A DNA stretch of 64,000 nt. Source: Kosakonia radicincitans DSM 16656. GTDB taxonomy: Bacteria; Pseudomonadota; Gammaproteobacteria; Enterobacterales; Enterobacteriaceae. Every line of letters begins with the position of its first letter. Position 1 is the stretch's first letter. The DNA is taken from NCBI RefSeq assembly GCF_000280495.2, contig NZ_CP018016.1, positions 2,790,001-2,854,000 of the forward strand, written 5' to 3'. The position numbers and the translations under genes are program-made. The notes below the pieces were generated by a model. It worked only from the letters and a program-made list of their open reading frames with translations. It ran no database searches and was not told where the DNA came from. Positions 26,601 through 34,648 of the stretch are shown piece after piece.

Positions 26601-29169
26601 GATCCAGCCGTTGTCGCATACCGTCCAGTGCGCCAGAAACTGTTTCACCGCTGCGGTTGCGCATGGCGATCTCACTATTGCCTGCTTCGCCTCCTTCCGT
26701 GAGGTCAGCAACAGCCTGGCCTGCGGCGACCCGCTTGATGTGGTACTGAGTTATATAGAACGCGGGCTGGCCTTCGTGCGCGAAACACGTTTTTCGGATA
26801 TGGATACCGTTCTTCTGTTACAACGTCACTTTGTTGAGTACCTGCGAACACCCCAGCCGGTGTTTAGCGGTAAAGCGGTGTTGCCGGAATCACTGCTACC
26901 GGCAACACCGCCGCCGACCATGCTGTTCTGGTTCTGGCTTTATGGCGGAATGGCGCACTTCTTTGCCGGTGAATATGCGCAGGCGGAAAGCAGCCTGCTG
27001 GAAGCGGGACGCTTTGCCTGGTCCGCGCCCGGACACGTCAATCTGCTCGATTACCATCTCTACAGCGCGCTGTCGTTGTCGATGCAACTGACGCCGGATA
27101 CCTTTTCCGCCGCGCATCGCCAGCGGCTTAATCAGCACTACAACCCGATCGCGCGCTGGGCGCGACTCAATCCGGCGACCTTCAGCGACAAAGAGGCACT
27201 ACTGTACGCCGAGATCGTCCGGCTTGACGGGATGAACAGTATCGCCATTGGTCAGTATGAGAAAGCCATCAAGCTGTCGCGCGAAGCGGGCTTTAACCCA
27301 AGCAACGCGCTGGCGCACGAACTGGCCGGGCAATTTGCCCGCACCTGCGGTTATCCAACGATTGCCGATGCCTGGTTTCGCGGGGCAATCGCCGCCTGGG
27401 GCCGCGTTGGCGCGCACGGCAAAGTGCGTCAGCTCGAACAGACGCACCCGCATCTTGTCGCGAAGGCGGCCAGTACGCCGTATGACACCATTGCGTTTGC
27501 GCAAAATGATGAAATTCGCGATCTGCAAAGCATCATCAAAGCCTCGCGCGCGCTCTCCGAAGAGATCAATCTTGAGCGGCTGATCCAGATCCTGATGACC
27601 ATGTTGCTGGAACGGGCAGGCGCACAGCGCGGCTTGTTAATCCGCGTACTGGACGACACTATCCCGCTGATTGAAGCCAGCGCACACACCAGCAACGAAG
27701 GGGTGCGCGTACAGGTACTGAACGAAACGCCGCTGGCGACGGATTTACCGCTGTCGGTGCTGGCGGCAGTGATCCGTACCGGGCAGGAGATCCGCACCGG
27801 CAGGCCGGAAGAGTACAGCCCATTCAGCCAGGATCCCTATCTGTTAACCTCCGGCGCTGCTGTAATGTGCGTGCCGATGTTTAAACAGGCGCGGCTGGTG
27901 GGGGCACTCTATCTGGAGAATCGCCTGATGCCGGACGTGTTTACCGCCGGGCACTCCCGAGTGGTAAACCTGCTTGGCGCGCATGCGGCGGTTTCGCTGG
28001 AAACGGCGCGTCTGTACGCCGAACTGCTGGAGGAGAATATTCAGCGCCGCCGGGTGGAAAAAGAGCTGCGCGCCAGCCAGACCTCGCTGATGCTCGGCGA
28101 GCAGATCAGCCACACAGGAACCTGGCGCTGGGAGCTGGAGCAGGATCTGATGCATATGTCGGATGAGTATGCGCGCATTCTGGGGCTACCGGAGAAACGC
28201 AAGCTGATTTCGATGGCCGAGTTTCTCACCTATGTGCATCCTGACGACCATGCGCATATCAGCGCGCTGGTGACCCGCAGCGTCGCGCAGGGGTTAACCA
28301 TGCAGGCGGAATTCCGTATTATCCGCGCCGACGGCGAGGTGCGTTATATTCTCGGCATTGGCGATCCGGTGGCGGCCAGCGGTGAAACGGTGCATGAATA
28401 TTTTGGCACCATCACCGATATCACCACCCAACGGCAAAATGAAGATGCGGTACGCGTGGCACAGGCCGAACTGGCGCGCGTTTCGCGGGCAACCACCGTC
28501 GGGCAACTGACCTCATCAATTGCCCATGAGATTAACCAGCCGCTGATGTCGATTGTCTCCAACGCGGGCGCCAGCCTGCGCTGGCTTAACCGCGATCCGC
28601 TGCCGATTGAAAACATCCGCACCGGGCTGGAGGAAATTATTAGCGAAGGGCAGCGCGCAGGCGAGGTGATCCGCAGCCTGCAATCCCTGACGCGCCGCCA
28701 GCCGCCGGTGTTTGAACGCCTCGATCTGCACGCGCTGCTGCACCATATTCTGACCCTGTCGCGCAGCGAACTTGAGCGGCGGCATATTGCTGTCGATTAC
28801 CGGTTGCAGGCCGCCAATAGCCTGTTTTGCGGCGACAGCGTGCAGATCCAACAGGTGCTGCTGAATCTGGTAATGAATGCCATTGAAGCGATGGCCGAGG
28901 TGGATTCGCGCCCGCGGGTGCTGACGCTCAGCACGCAAAACCCGCAGCCGGGTGAACTGCTGTGCGCCATTGCCGATACCGGCAGCGGAATGGATGCCGA
29001 AGTGCAGGCCCGCCTGTTTGAATCGTTCTACACCACCAAAGCGCAGGGAATGGGGATGGGGCTGACCATCAGTCACACCATTATTGAACGGCATCAGGGG
29101 AAGCTGACGGCGCAGGCAAGAACGCCGTTTGGCAGTCTGTTCTCCTTTACCGTGCCCGCCAGCGATTAA
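23617..29169 (+). CDS. 1850-residue kinase-like/ATPase/GAF/PAS hybrid sensor histidine kinase
   Basis: Domains in order: a Ser/Thr-kinase-like domain (about 60-300), an AAA-type ATPase with Walker A GPSGMGKSS (348-356) and Walker B ending at D479, a long alpha-helical TPR-like region (about 650-1290), GAF (about 1310-1465), PAS (about 1490-1605), HisKA with phospho-acceptor H1637 (SSIAHEINQPL) and HATPase (NLVMNAIEAM, IADTGSGMD, ESFYTTKAQGMGMGL). The kinase-like domain keeps HGDIKPGN (D148), but the DFG Asp is replaced by Gly (GFG, 165-167) and no VAIK-type Lys is evident, so it is probably a pseudokinase. The histidine kinase looks active. No membrane segment is obvious, suggesting a cytoplasmic sensor. 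Partners are likely the flanking receiver and FixJ-type regulator. Confidence 0.93.
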   Translation: MSDASRLRLRPETSEHNAGQPFTVQDDAIYTPLAQEGCIAWMNAHYPWGSDAFILATAVSDDAEPRASQLLKNELALRAQLESNWAVTPVASAQYHGRFALVYPTFAFETLTRMTAQPMACIASWLELALRICAPLRQMHHRNLIHGDIKPGNIFLSGEHCRLGGFGLATSSSEAQAQNWLPLSGGTLAYMSPEHTARTHHAVDSRSDLYSLGIVLYELLTGVLPFDLPEGGQAEWTLHHIASEPAAPHSLREGLPPMLSTILLKLLAKSPEKRYQTIDGLIADLRRCQATLTPEQGIPAFTPGLQDRSPSLHFANTLYRAHPQAGELVAALEGVNHSGKQMLVTLSGPSGMGKSSLMASALKLFLQRPTLIALGKVEQYSSVLPLGALTAAFRSLALHLLGLPAEEVTRWKSRLSVALAGYEGLAVSLAPELGLLLGSKPAPFIDSVALDARARFNHMVLRLVSVFATPGCPLVILIDNLHWIDDASLQLLEYLLQHSHALPLLMVVSHRDLPSLGDEEFAATLVRLRSAARRTTACEPQPLSVKAVARWLAIVFQTRPASTVDLAKLIHEKTGGNPLFAHEFFKRIVEDGLVSHNSYQGRWHYDLAAIRARYYSENVISLVLQQLEQMPDETRTLLAHLACLGSAGGVSLASRILEITPGELRLHLHPAVAVQLITLNADEYTFTHERIQQAASAALPLSVCRQLHLRAASLLADEARQTPGNEILFRTIHHVTAAIDSIQLAPQRQKFSELCAHAARQAKRSGDYASALGYLQTARTLSADSGDLFALDLQRAECELLLGHLATARASCETLLASPGGLVEKAHAASVLAEVHIRRSSYSQALDTTLSWLSVFGIHVSRQPDDAECDEAWQEISSLIGTQPASAFMALPRMNHRETDVLMNLLGSASLYASFHCPRLHFLLLCRILQLTLERGLTGASTAALAWFGVMIGERYGEYEQGFRYGTLAQDLVTRHGFHDYAAKTLVALGRSSVWIQPLSHTVQCARNCFTAAVAHGDLTIACFASFREVSNSLACGDPLDVVLSYIERGLAFVRETRFSDMDTVLLLQRHFVEYLRTPQPVFSGKAVLPESLLPATPPPTMLFWFWLYGGMAHFFAGEYAQAESSLLEAGRFAWSAPGHVNLLDYHLYSALSLSMQLTPDTFSAAHRQRLNQHYNPIARWARLNPATFSDKEALLYAEIVRLDGMNSIAIGQYEKAIKLSREAGFNPSNALAHELAGQFARTCGYPTIADAWFRGAIAAWGRVGAHGKVRQLEQTHPHLVAKAASTPYDTIAFAQNDEIRDLQSIIKASRALSEEINLERLIQILMTMLLERAGAQRGLLIRVLDDTIPLIEASAHTSNEGVRVQVLNETPLATDLPLSVLAAVIRTGQEIRTGRPEEYSPFSQDPYLLTSGAAVMCVPMFKQARLVGALYLENRLMPDVFTAGHSRVVNLLGAHAAVSLETARLYAELLEENIQRRRVEKELRASQTSLMLGEQISHTGTWRWELEQDLMHMSDEYARILGLPEKRKLISMAEFLTYVHPDDHAHISALVTRSVAQGLTMQAEFRIIRADGEVRYILGIGDPVAASGETVHEYFGTITDITTQRQNEDAVRVAQAELARVSRATTVGQLTSSIAHEINQPLMSIVSNAGASLRWLNRDPLPIENIRTGLEEIISEGQRAGEVIRSLQSLTRRQPPVFERLDLHALLHHILTLSRSELERRHIAVDYRLQAANSLFCGDSVQIQQVLLNLVMNAIEAMAEVDSRPRVLTLSTQNPQPGELLCAIADTGSGMDAEVQARLFESFYTTKAQGMGMGLTISHTIIERHQGKLTAQARTPFGSLFSFTVPASD

Positions 29170-29789
29170 CGGCTGCGGGATTTGGCGATTTGCAGGCTTC
29201 CGGCGGCATGCACCAGATCCGCCAGCGAGCGGGCCTGCATTTTGTCCATCACCCGACGGCGATGCACTTTGACGGTGATTTCGCTGACGCCGAGCTCTGC
29301 GGCGATCTGCTTATTCAGCAAGCCGCTGATCGCCAGTTCAAACACTTCCTGCTCGCGCGGCGTTAAAGAGAGGTGGCGCTGTTTGAGCGCAAAGTTCGCC
29401 TGCTGCTGTTCAAACTCCTGCTCGGCGCCTTTCAGGGCATCCACCACCGCAGCCAGCAAACGCTCCGGTTCCACGGGTTTAGTCAGAAACTCTCGCGCAC
29501 CGGCTTTCATTGCCTGCACGGTTAGTGGAATGGTGCCAAATCCCGTCAGAAAGATAATCGGCAGCTCGCGCCCGCGATCTTTTAACGCGCTGGCAACATC
29601 AAAACCATTCACCACCGGCATGTTTAAATCGAGGATCAAACAGGCCGGAACGCCGACAAGGGGATGAGAGAGAAATGACTCCGCGGACGCGAAGTCGATG
29701 GCGCGATAACCTTCGGATGCCAACAGCCGGACAATTGATTTTCTGACGGCATTATCATCATCGACAACGTAAACGACAGGTTCCATCAT
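29166..29789 (-). CDS. FixJ/NarL-type response regulator
   Basis: The 207-residue protein has a receiver (VVYVVDDDNAVRKSIVRLLA, phospho-Asp in CLILDLNMPVVNG, Thr in IFLTGFGTIP, Lys in FLTKPVEPERL), a coiled linker and a LuxR-type HTH (LSLTPREQEVFELAISGLLN, then SEITVKVHRRRVMDKMQA). This is the FixJ/StyR/TodT class. It converges on the giant kinase gene with a four-base tail overlap. It probably regulates the divergent hydrolase promoters near 21.9 kb. Confidence 0.92.
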   Translation of the reverse strand: MMEPVVYVVDDDNAVRKSIVRLLASEGYRAIDFASAESFLSHPLVGVPACLILDLNMPVVNGFDVASALKDRGRELPIIFLTGFGTIPLTVQAMKAGAREFLTKPVEPERLLAAVVDALKGAEQEFEQQQANFALKQRHLSLTPREQEVFELAISGLLNKQIAAELGVSEITVKVHRRRVMDKMQARSLADLVHAAGSLQIAKSRSR

Positions 29790-30233
29790 CTTTCGGCCTC
29801 ACAGGGGCGACGCGCCTGAAAATGCACGTCTTTCAGTTTGCAGGCTGATACTGATAACATAATTTTTAACCGGATGAAATGACGAGAATTTCCTTACAAA
29901 CTGTGTGATTTTTATTCAGGTAAACAGCGATTTTTCACTCCGGTTGACGACATCATTTCTCAGCGAAACTTTCGAATGAAATTTGCGCTAAGGCATTGAA
30001 TGTTGCACATCGTTTAATCAAATGTTGCAAAAGTAGCGTTACTGTCAACCAACGCAATTATCTCCTGCTTTACCATCTCAACGCAAAAAATAAGATTAAT
30101 CTTACGCCAGCACCCTTTACGCCAGTACAGCGCAAAACACAGCGAATCGGATAGCCATAATGTTTTCTGGCTGCGGTTGCATGTTAGGTTTCAAAGGGCA
30201 CCATGAAACCCGTAATACAAAAGGAGATGTATT
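29790..30233. other. 444-base AT-rich region upstream of a secreted peptide gene
   Basis: The region contains the perfect 14-base palindrome TAAGATTAATCTTA (30091-30104) and two copies of TTACGCCAG (30102-30110 and 30117-30125), 15 bases apart. Both lie 110-145 bases before the small secreted peptide gene. No other gene is seen. Confidence 0.5.
30091..30104. promoter_or_regulatory. perfect 14-base palindrome, candidate operator
   Basis: TAAGATTAATCTTA is fully self-complementary and sits about 130 bases before the small cysteine-rich peptide gene, followed by a direct repeat of TTACGCCAG. It is a plausible binding site for a dimeric regulator. The regulator is unknown. Confidence 0.4.
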
Positions 30234-30401
30234 ATGAAAAAATTCAAGGCATTACTCTCAATGCTGTTATTTGGATTATCGATGAATATCGCGGCAGCGC
30301 CCCCGGAAAGGAGCAGCGAACCGGACTGGAACGAGGTGTGTCATATCCTTTGTCTGGCCGGTGAAGGCGGCGCTGCCTGCAACTGTGATCTCATTCCCTG
30401 A
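30234..30401 (+). CDS. small secreted cysteine-rich peptide, unknown function
   Basis: The 55-residue product starts at ATG with a near-perfect ribosome site (AAGGAGATGT). Residues 1-22 are a clear Sec signal peptide (MKKFKALLSMLLFGLSMNIA, cleavage near AAA-P). The mature part of about 33 residues is acidic and has four cysteines as C-x3-C-x8-C-x-C (VCHILCLAGEGGAACNC), ending in DLIP, consistent with two disulfides in the periplasm or outside. A strong terminator lies just behind, so this is a monocistronic unit. I do not recognise the family; a signalling, bacteriocin-like or host-interaction peptide is possible. Confidence 0.75.
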   Translation: MKKFKALLSMLLFGLSMNIAAAPPERSSEPDWNEVCHILCLAGEGGAACNCDLIP

Positions 30402-30422
30402 TTGCCGCCAGCCGTAACCCCG

Positions 30423-30460
30423 AAGGAGATGGCGGTAATCCAGGCGCCATCTCCTTTTTT
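30423..30460 (+). terminator. strong rho-independent terminator
   Basis: AAGGAGATGGCG (30423-30434) and CGCCATCTCCTT (30445-30456) make a 12-bp stem followed by a T-run, 22 bases after the peptide stop codon. Confidence 0.9.
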
Positions 30461-30574
30461 ATGGGGTGCTGCATTCTCTGGCAGAATCCTTCCGGCGAAT
30501 TTTCGGGCGAAAAAAGCGAACACAGCGCGGCTGGTATTGATATGGTAAATATCATTTTCAGCAAAGGAGCGCGT

Positions 30575-31057
30575 ATGACGATCAGACTGGCGGTGCCTGA
30601 AGAAGCCGAAACGTTGTGGCACATTCGCAACGCAGCGATCCAGCAGGGGTGTAAAGCGGTCTATTCACCGGAAGTGATCGAGGCCTGGACACCGCAAGCC
30701 ATGCCGGACAATTACCGTGTGGTGATCGAAGAGAACCCGTTCTATGTTGCCGTCACGCCGGAGAATATCCCCGTTGCCAGCGGGTATCTCGATCTGCGCA
30801 CCTGCAGTGTGGAAGCCATTTTCACCCTGCCGCAGTGGAGCGGCAGAGGCCTGGCTTCGGCCATCATCACTGCGCTGAAGCAGGAAGCTCGACGCCGCGG
30901 TTTTACCCGCCTGACGCTGGCATCAACGCCGAATGCCTGCCGTTTCTATCAACAACAAGGGTTTCGCGTTATACAGGAAAGCCGGTATCACTCAAAAATG
31001 GCGCGAGCCGATCTGCGCTGCTTTGATATGGAATGCGAACTCATCCCAGGAGAATAA
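30575..31057 (+). CDS. GNAT-family N-acetyltransferase
   Basis: This 160-residue GNAT protein has RLAVPEEAETLWHIRNAAIQ at the start, a central beta strand VEAIFTLPQWSGRGLASAII containing the acetyl-CoA loop (WSGRGLA), and LTLASTPNACRFYQQQGF. Start: ATG at 30575 behind AAGGAGCG; an in-frame extension overlaps the preceding terminator. Its TAA is two bases from the start of a Nudix gene, so the acetyltransferase, Nudix hydrolase and methyltransferase form a small operon. The substrate is unknown. Confidence 0.87.
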   Translation: MTIRLAVPEEAETLWHIRNAAIQQGCKAVYSPEVIEAWTPQAMPDNYRVVIEENPFYVAVTPENIPVASGYLDLRTCSVEAIFTLPQWSGRGLASAIITALKQEARRRGFTRLTLASTPNACRFYQQQGFRVIQESRYHSKMARADLRCFDMECELIPGE

Positions 31058-31059
31058 TG

Positions 31060-31602
31060 ATGTCCGACATCAAAACCCTCGCCAGCACCGAAGTTTACCG
31101 CAATAAATGGATGCGCCTGCGCGAAGACCGTATTCTGCGTGCCGACGGCAATGAAGGGATCTATTCCGTGGTGGAGAAACCCGACTTCGTGGTGATTATT
31201 GCCCGCGAGGACGATGCACTGTACATCGTTGAGCAGTACCGTTACCCGATTGGCAAACGCACCCTCGAACTGCCGCAGGGATCGTGGGAGTGCGCGCCTG
31301 AGGAAGATCCGTTGCGCGTTGCCGCCGGGGAACTTCAGGAAGAGACCGGGTTGATTGCCGGACGTATGCGCCATGTCGGCTATCAGAAACTGGCACAGGG
31401 CTACTCCAACCAGGGCTATCATATCTTTCTTGCAGAAGATCTGACCCAGCATCAGACCTCGCTGGAACCGGAAGAAGTCGGCCTGACAGCGCGTAAAATA
31501 AGGCTGCGTGAGTTTGAAGCGCTGATCGCAGAAGGTGTAATCAGCGACGCCACGTCGGTGACTGCGTATCTGCTGGCGAAGCTGAAAGGAATGCTGGTAT
31601 GA
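31060..31602 (+). CDS. Nudix hydrolase, ADP-ribose pyrophosphatase-like
   Basis: The 180 residues resemble the NudF/ADP-ribose pyrophosphatase group (YRNKWMRLREDRIL, YIVEQYRYPIGKRTLELPQG). The Nudix box reads as an ELPQG lead followed by AAGELQEETGL: the metal-binding Glu cluster is intact but the usual Arg before the first Glu is Gly, and the loop is two residues longer than consensus. Two adjacent ATG codons (31057 and 31060) are possible; the second has better spacing to GGAG. It overlaps the methyltransferase gene by four bases. Confidence 0.85.
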   Translation: MSDIKTLASTEVYRNKWMRLREDRILRADGNEGIYSVVEKPDFVVIIAREDDALYIVEQYRYPIGKRTLELPQGSWECAPEEDPLRVAAGELQEETGLIAGRMRHVGYQKLAQGYSNQGYHIFLAEDLTQHQTSLEPEEVGLTARKIRLREFEALIAEGVISDATSVTAYLLAKLKGMLV

Positions 31603-32210
31603 GTCGCTCTGAGGCCGCCAGTGCCATTCTTTCCCTCTATCAACGTCACGCCGCTGCGTTCGCGCAGCAACGTTCGCAAGCGCTGTTTGAAAAAAGCTGG
31701 CTGGAGAAATTCGCCGCGCGCTTACCAGAGAATGGGCGGATTCTGGATATAGGCTGCGGCAATGGTCAACCGATCGCCGCATGGTTTATCGCTCAGGGCT
31801 TTCATCTCACCGGCGTGGACGGCGCGCAGGCAATGCTGGAAAGGGCCCGGCAGACTTTTCCGTCTGCGCGCTGGGTTCACCAGGATATGCGCCAGCTTAC
31901 GCTGGGGGAAACCTTCGACGGCCTGATCGCCTGGGACAGCTTTTTCCATCTGACCCAGGACGATCAGCGCAGCATGTTTGCCCACTTTGCCCGCCACAGC
32001 CATCCCGGCAGTGTACTGATGTTTACCTGCGGGCCGGAGGACGGTATCGCCATCGGGCAATTTGAGGGCGAACCGCTGTTTCACGCCAGCCTCGCGCCTG
32101 AAGAGTACCGGCAACACCTGGCGGCAATCGGCTTTCGCGTGCTGGAGATGCGGGCGGAAGATCCCGACTGTGCCGGCCACACGGTCTGGCTGGCTCAGCG
32201 TACGGCCTGA
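31599..32210 (+). CDS. class I SAM-dependent methyltransferase
   Basis: The 203-residue methyltransferase has the SAM motif ILDIGCGNGQPIAAW, the acidic ribose-binding residue in LTGVDGAQAMLERAR and post-motif VHQDMRQL/FDGLIAWDSFFHL. No substrate-specific domain is seen. It begins in an ATGA overlap with the Nudix gene and its 3' end overlaps a convergent MFS gene by 16 bases. Confidence 0.87.
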   Translation: MSRSEAASAILSLYQRHAAAFAQQRSQALFEKSWLEKFAARLPENGRILDIGCGNGQPIAAWFIAQGFHLTGVDGAQAMLERARQTFPSARWVHQDMRQLTLGETFDGLIAWDSFFHLTQDDQRSMFAHFARHSHPGSVLMFTCGPEDGIAIGQFEGEPLFHASLAPEEYRQHLAAIGFRVLEMRAEDPDCAGHTVWLAQRTA

Positions 32211-33580
32211 TTCGGCAAGCGACGCAGGCGGCTCAGACTGAAGGCGATTGCCAGCAGCGTCGCTATCATCGCCAGCCACAATCCCAGCCGTATCGCCAGC
32301 GCTTCCTGCGTTGGCGTGCAGAGTGCCAGCATCACGCCTACCAGCGCCGCGCCAAGGCACTGTCCAAAGGTGCGCACAATGGCTAACACGCCAGAGGCAT
32401 AGCCGCTGTGCTCGCGTGAGGCGCTGGCGAGCATCTCCCGGTTGTTCGGGCTTTGAAAACAGCCGAAACCCATTCCGCAGATCAGTCCGCGCAGGCTGAT
32501 ATCCCACGCCGCCGCATTTTGCGGCAGCAGCACCAGCAGCAGCAACCCAACGGCGAACAGCAGTAACCCGGCAGTGGCAATCTTTGCGGGCGCATAGCGA
32601 TCTGCCAGCCGCCCGGCATGCGGCGCCACCAGAATGATGCCGACCGGCCAGGCGGTAAACAGCAAAGCCGAGGTAAAGGCGCTGTAGCCATAAACATTCT
32701 GAAAGAGAAATGGCAGCGCGACAAAAGTCACGCCCTGGCTGATAAACGAGGCCAGCGAGGTGAGCGCAGCAAGAGAGAAACGGGACGAGGCAAAAAGCCC
32801 CAGCGGCAGCAACGGTTGCGGCGCCCGCTGTTGACGGCGCACAAACGCCAGCCCGCTCGCCACCGCGATCGCAGCCCAGGCCGTGCCTGTGCAGGATATG
32901 TCTGTCGACGCCATGATGGCCGCCCCCAGCATCAGCGCCGAGAACAGCGCGCCCTGCACATCAAACGGCCCGCTAACGTTGGTACTTTTTCCCGGAATGA
33001 CGCGCAGGGCAAATGCCAGTGCGATAGCGCCCAGCGGAATATTGATGGCAAACAGCCATTGCCATCCCAGTGCGCTCAGCAGAGCGCCGCCAATGACCGG
33101 CGCAATCGCCGTGCTGGTGGCGATCAGCAGGGCGTTGATGCCGAGAATGCGTCCCAGCAGACGCGTGGGGAAAATTGAGCGCAGGATCGCTGGTGCAATA
33201 CTGAGCGTGGCCGCGCCGCCAATCCCTTGCAGTACGCGCATGGTCACCAGCACCGACAGTGATGAGGATAACGCGCACCCCAGCGATGCCAGCGTAAACA
33301 GCAGTAACCCGCAGGCAAACAGCGGGCGGAACCCCATGCGGGCGGCAAGCGCAGCAAAAATAGCCAGCGTCATGGCGGCAGAAAGCAGATAACCATTCGC
33401 CACCCAAACGGCGTCCCCCGCGGAGACATGCAGCGCACGGGCGATTTGCGGCAGGGCAATATTCACCATCGTGCCATCAAAAACGGCCATCGTGGTGCTG
33501 GTCATCAGCGCAATCAGCGCCAGCGCGCGCTGACGCCCCGCTAACCCTTCGTCGCCAGGCAGGTCTGTAAACAATTCCAT
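32195..33580 (-). CDS. MFS drug/solute exporter (DHA2-like)
   Basis: This protein of about 461 residues has many hydrophobic helices. The DHA2-type motif A region is MTSTTMAVFDGTMVNIALPQ and motif C is LLIATSTAIAPVIGGALLSALGW, with RVLQGIGGAATLSIAPAILR between. Inner-membrane proton-driven export of a toxic compound is the usual role. The start is one of two adjacent ATG codons (33583 or 33580), the latter better spaced to GAGG. A divergent LysR gene lies 130 bases away and probably regulates it. Confidence 0.88.
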   Translation of the reverse strand: MELFTDLPGDEGLAGRQRALALIALMTSTTMAVFDGTMVNIALPQIARALHVSAGDAVWVANGYLLSAAMTLAIFAALAARMGFRPLFACGLLLFTLASLGCALSSSLSVLVTMRVLQGIGGAATLSIAPAILRSIFPTRLLGRILGINALLIATSTAIAPVIGGALLSALGWQWLFAINIPLGAIALAFALRVIPGKSTNVSGPFDVQGALFSALMLGAAIMASTDISCTGTAWAAIAVASGLAFVRRQQRAPQPLLPLGLFASSRFSLAALTSLASFISQGVTFVALPFLFQNVYGYSAFTSALLFTAWPVGIILVAPHAGRLADRYAPAKIATAGLLLFAVGLLLLVLLPQNAAAWDISLRGLICGMGFGCFQSPNNREMLASASREHSGYASGVLAIVRTFGQCLGAALVGVMLALCTPTQEALAIRLGLWLAMIATLLAIAFSLSRLRRLPNQAVR

Positions 33581-33711
33581 CATTACCTCAGGATAAGTTG
33601 TGCTTGCATTGACTCTACTTTCGCGGGATACATGGCGGAAGACGCAGCAGTTGCATTGATACAGTGCAGCAAACGCCATATCTTATTAATCACTATGAGA
33701 AACAGCCTGCT

Positions 33712-34623
33712 ATGACACAACCGGACCTGAATCTGCTGTTTGCGCTGGATATTCTGCTGGCCGAAAGAAGCGTTGCCGCTGCCGCCCGAAGGCTGGGGCT
33801 GAGCGCATCGGCGATGAGCCGCACGCTGAGCCGCCTGCGGGAAACCACCGGCGATCCGCTGCTGGTGCGGGCAGGGCGGACGATGGTGCTGACGCCTTAT
33901 GCCGAAGCCATTCGCGAACGCACGCAAAACGCCGTTTTCGAGGCGCGGGCGGTATTGCGCCCGGCAACGCCGGTGCTGGACATTGCCAGCTTGCGACAGA
34001 TGTTTACGCTGCGTGCCAACGACGGTTTTGTTGAAGCCTTTGGCCCGTCGCTAATTGCACAAGCCGCTGCCATTGCGCCTGGCGTAACGCTGCGCTTTAC
34101 GCCGAAAGCGGAGAAAAGCGATAAACCGCTGCGCGAGGGGCGGGTCGATCTGGAGATTGGCGTGCTGGGGGAAATGGGGCCGGAAATTCGCGTACAGGCG
34201 CTGTTTCGCGATCGTTTTGTCGGCGTCGTCAGAAGCGGCCATCCGCTGGCGCAACAGCAGGCAGTGAGCGTTGAACAGTATGTCTCGTTTGCGCATGTTG
34301 TCGCCTCACGGCGCGGGCTACTGAGCGGACCGGTGGATGAAGCGCTGGCCGATGCCGGGCTGAATCGCAATATAGCCGCCGTAGTGCCGGGCTTTCCGGC
34401 TGCGCTGGCGGTAGCGCGCGCCACTGATTTGATTGCGCTGGTTCCGGCCTCGTTCCTGATGAATAAGGCGACAAGCGAGGGGCTCTGCGTATTTGAACTG
34501 CCGGTCAAAACCCGCGGCATCACCGTTTCACAGCTCTGGCATCCGCGTTCGGAAGTTGACCCGGCGCACCGCTGGCTACGGCAGTTTGTGCTGAACGTTT
34601 GCCGCACGTTGCGGCCAGACTGA
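33712..34623 (+). CDS. LysR-family transcriptional regulator
   Basis: The 303-residue protein has a LysR helix-turn-helix (PDLNLLFALDILLAERSVAA then RLGLSASAMSRTLSRLRETT) and an effector-binding domain. The opening PDLNLL and the SASAMSRTLSRLR helix are typical of the NodD/PcpR-like branch. The ATG at 33712 is used because the domain begins there. It is divergent from the DHA2-like MFS gene and is the likely controller of that pump. A hairpin terminator follows. Confidence 0.9.
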   Translation: MTQPDLNLLFALDILLAERSVAAAARRLGLSASAMSRTLSRLRETTGDPLLVRAGRTMVLTPYAEAIRERTQNAVFEARAVLRPATPVLDIASLRQMFTLRANDGFVEAFGPSLIAQAAAIAPGVTLRFTPKAEKSDKPLREGRVDLEIGVLGEMGPEIRVQALFRDRFVGVVRSGHPLAQQQAVSVEQYVSFAHVVASRRGLLSGPVDEALADAGLNRNIAAVVPGFPAALAVARATDLIALVPASFLMNKATSEGLCVFELPVKTRGITVSQLWHPRSEVDPAHRWLRQFVLNVCRTLRPD

Positions 34624-34625
34624 AA

Positions 34626-34643
34626 AGGGGGCTTTCGCCCCCT
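34626..34643. terminator. hairpin between converging genes
   Basis: AGGGGGC and GCCCCCT form a 7-bp GC-rich stem with a TTTC loop directly behind the LysR stop. It lies between the converging LysR and MFS genes. The T-tail is weak on the plus strand and an AAAA run serves the minus strand. Confidence 0.55.
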
Positions 34644-34648
34644 GACGT

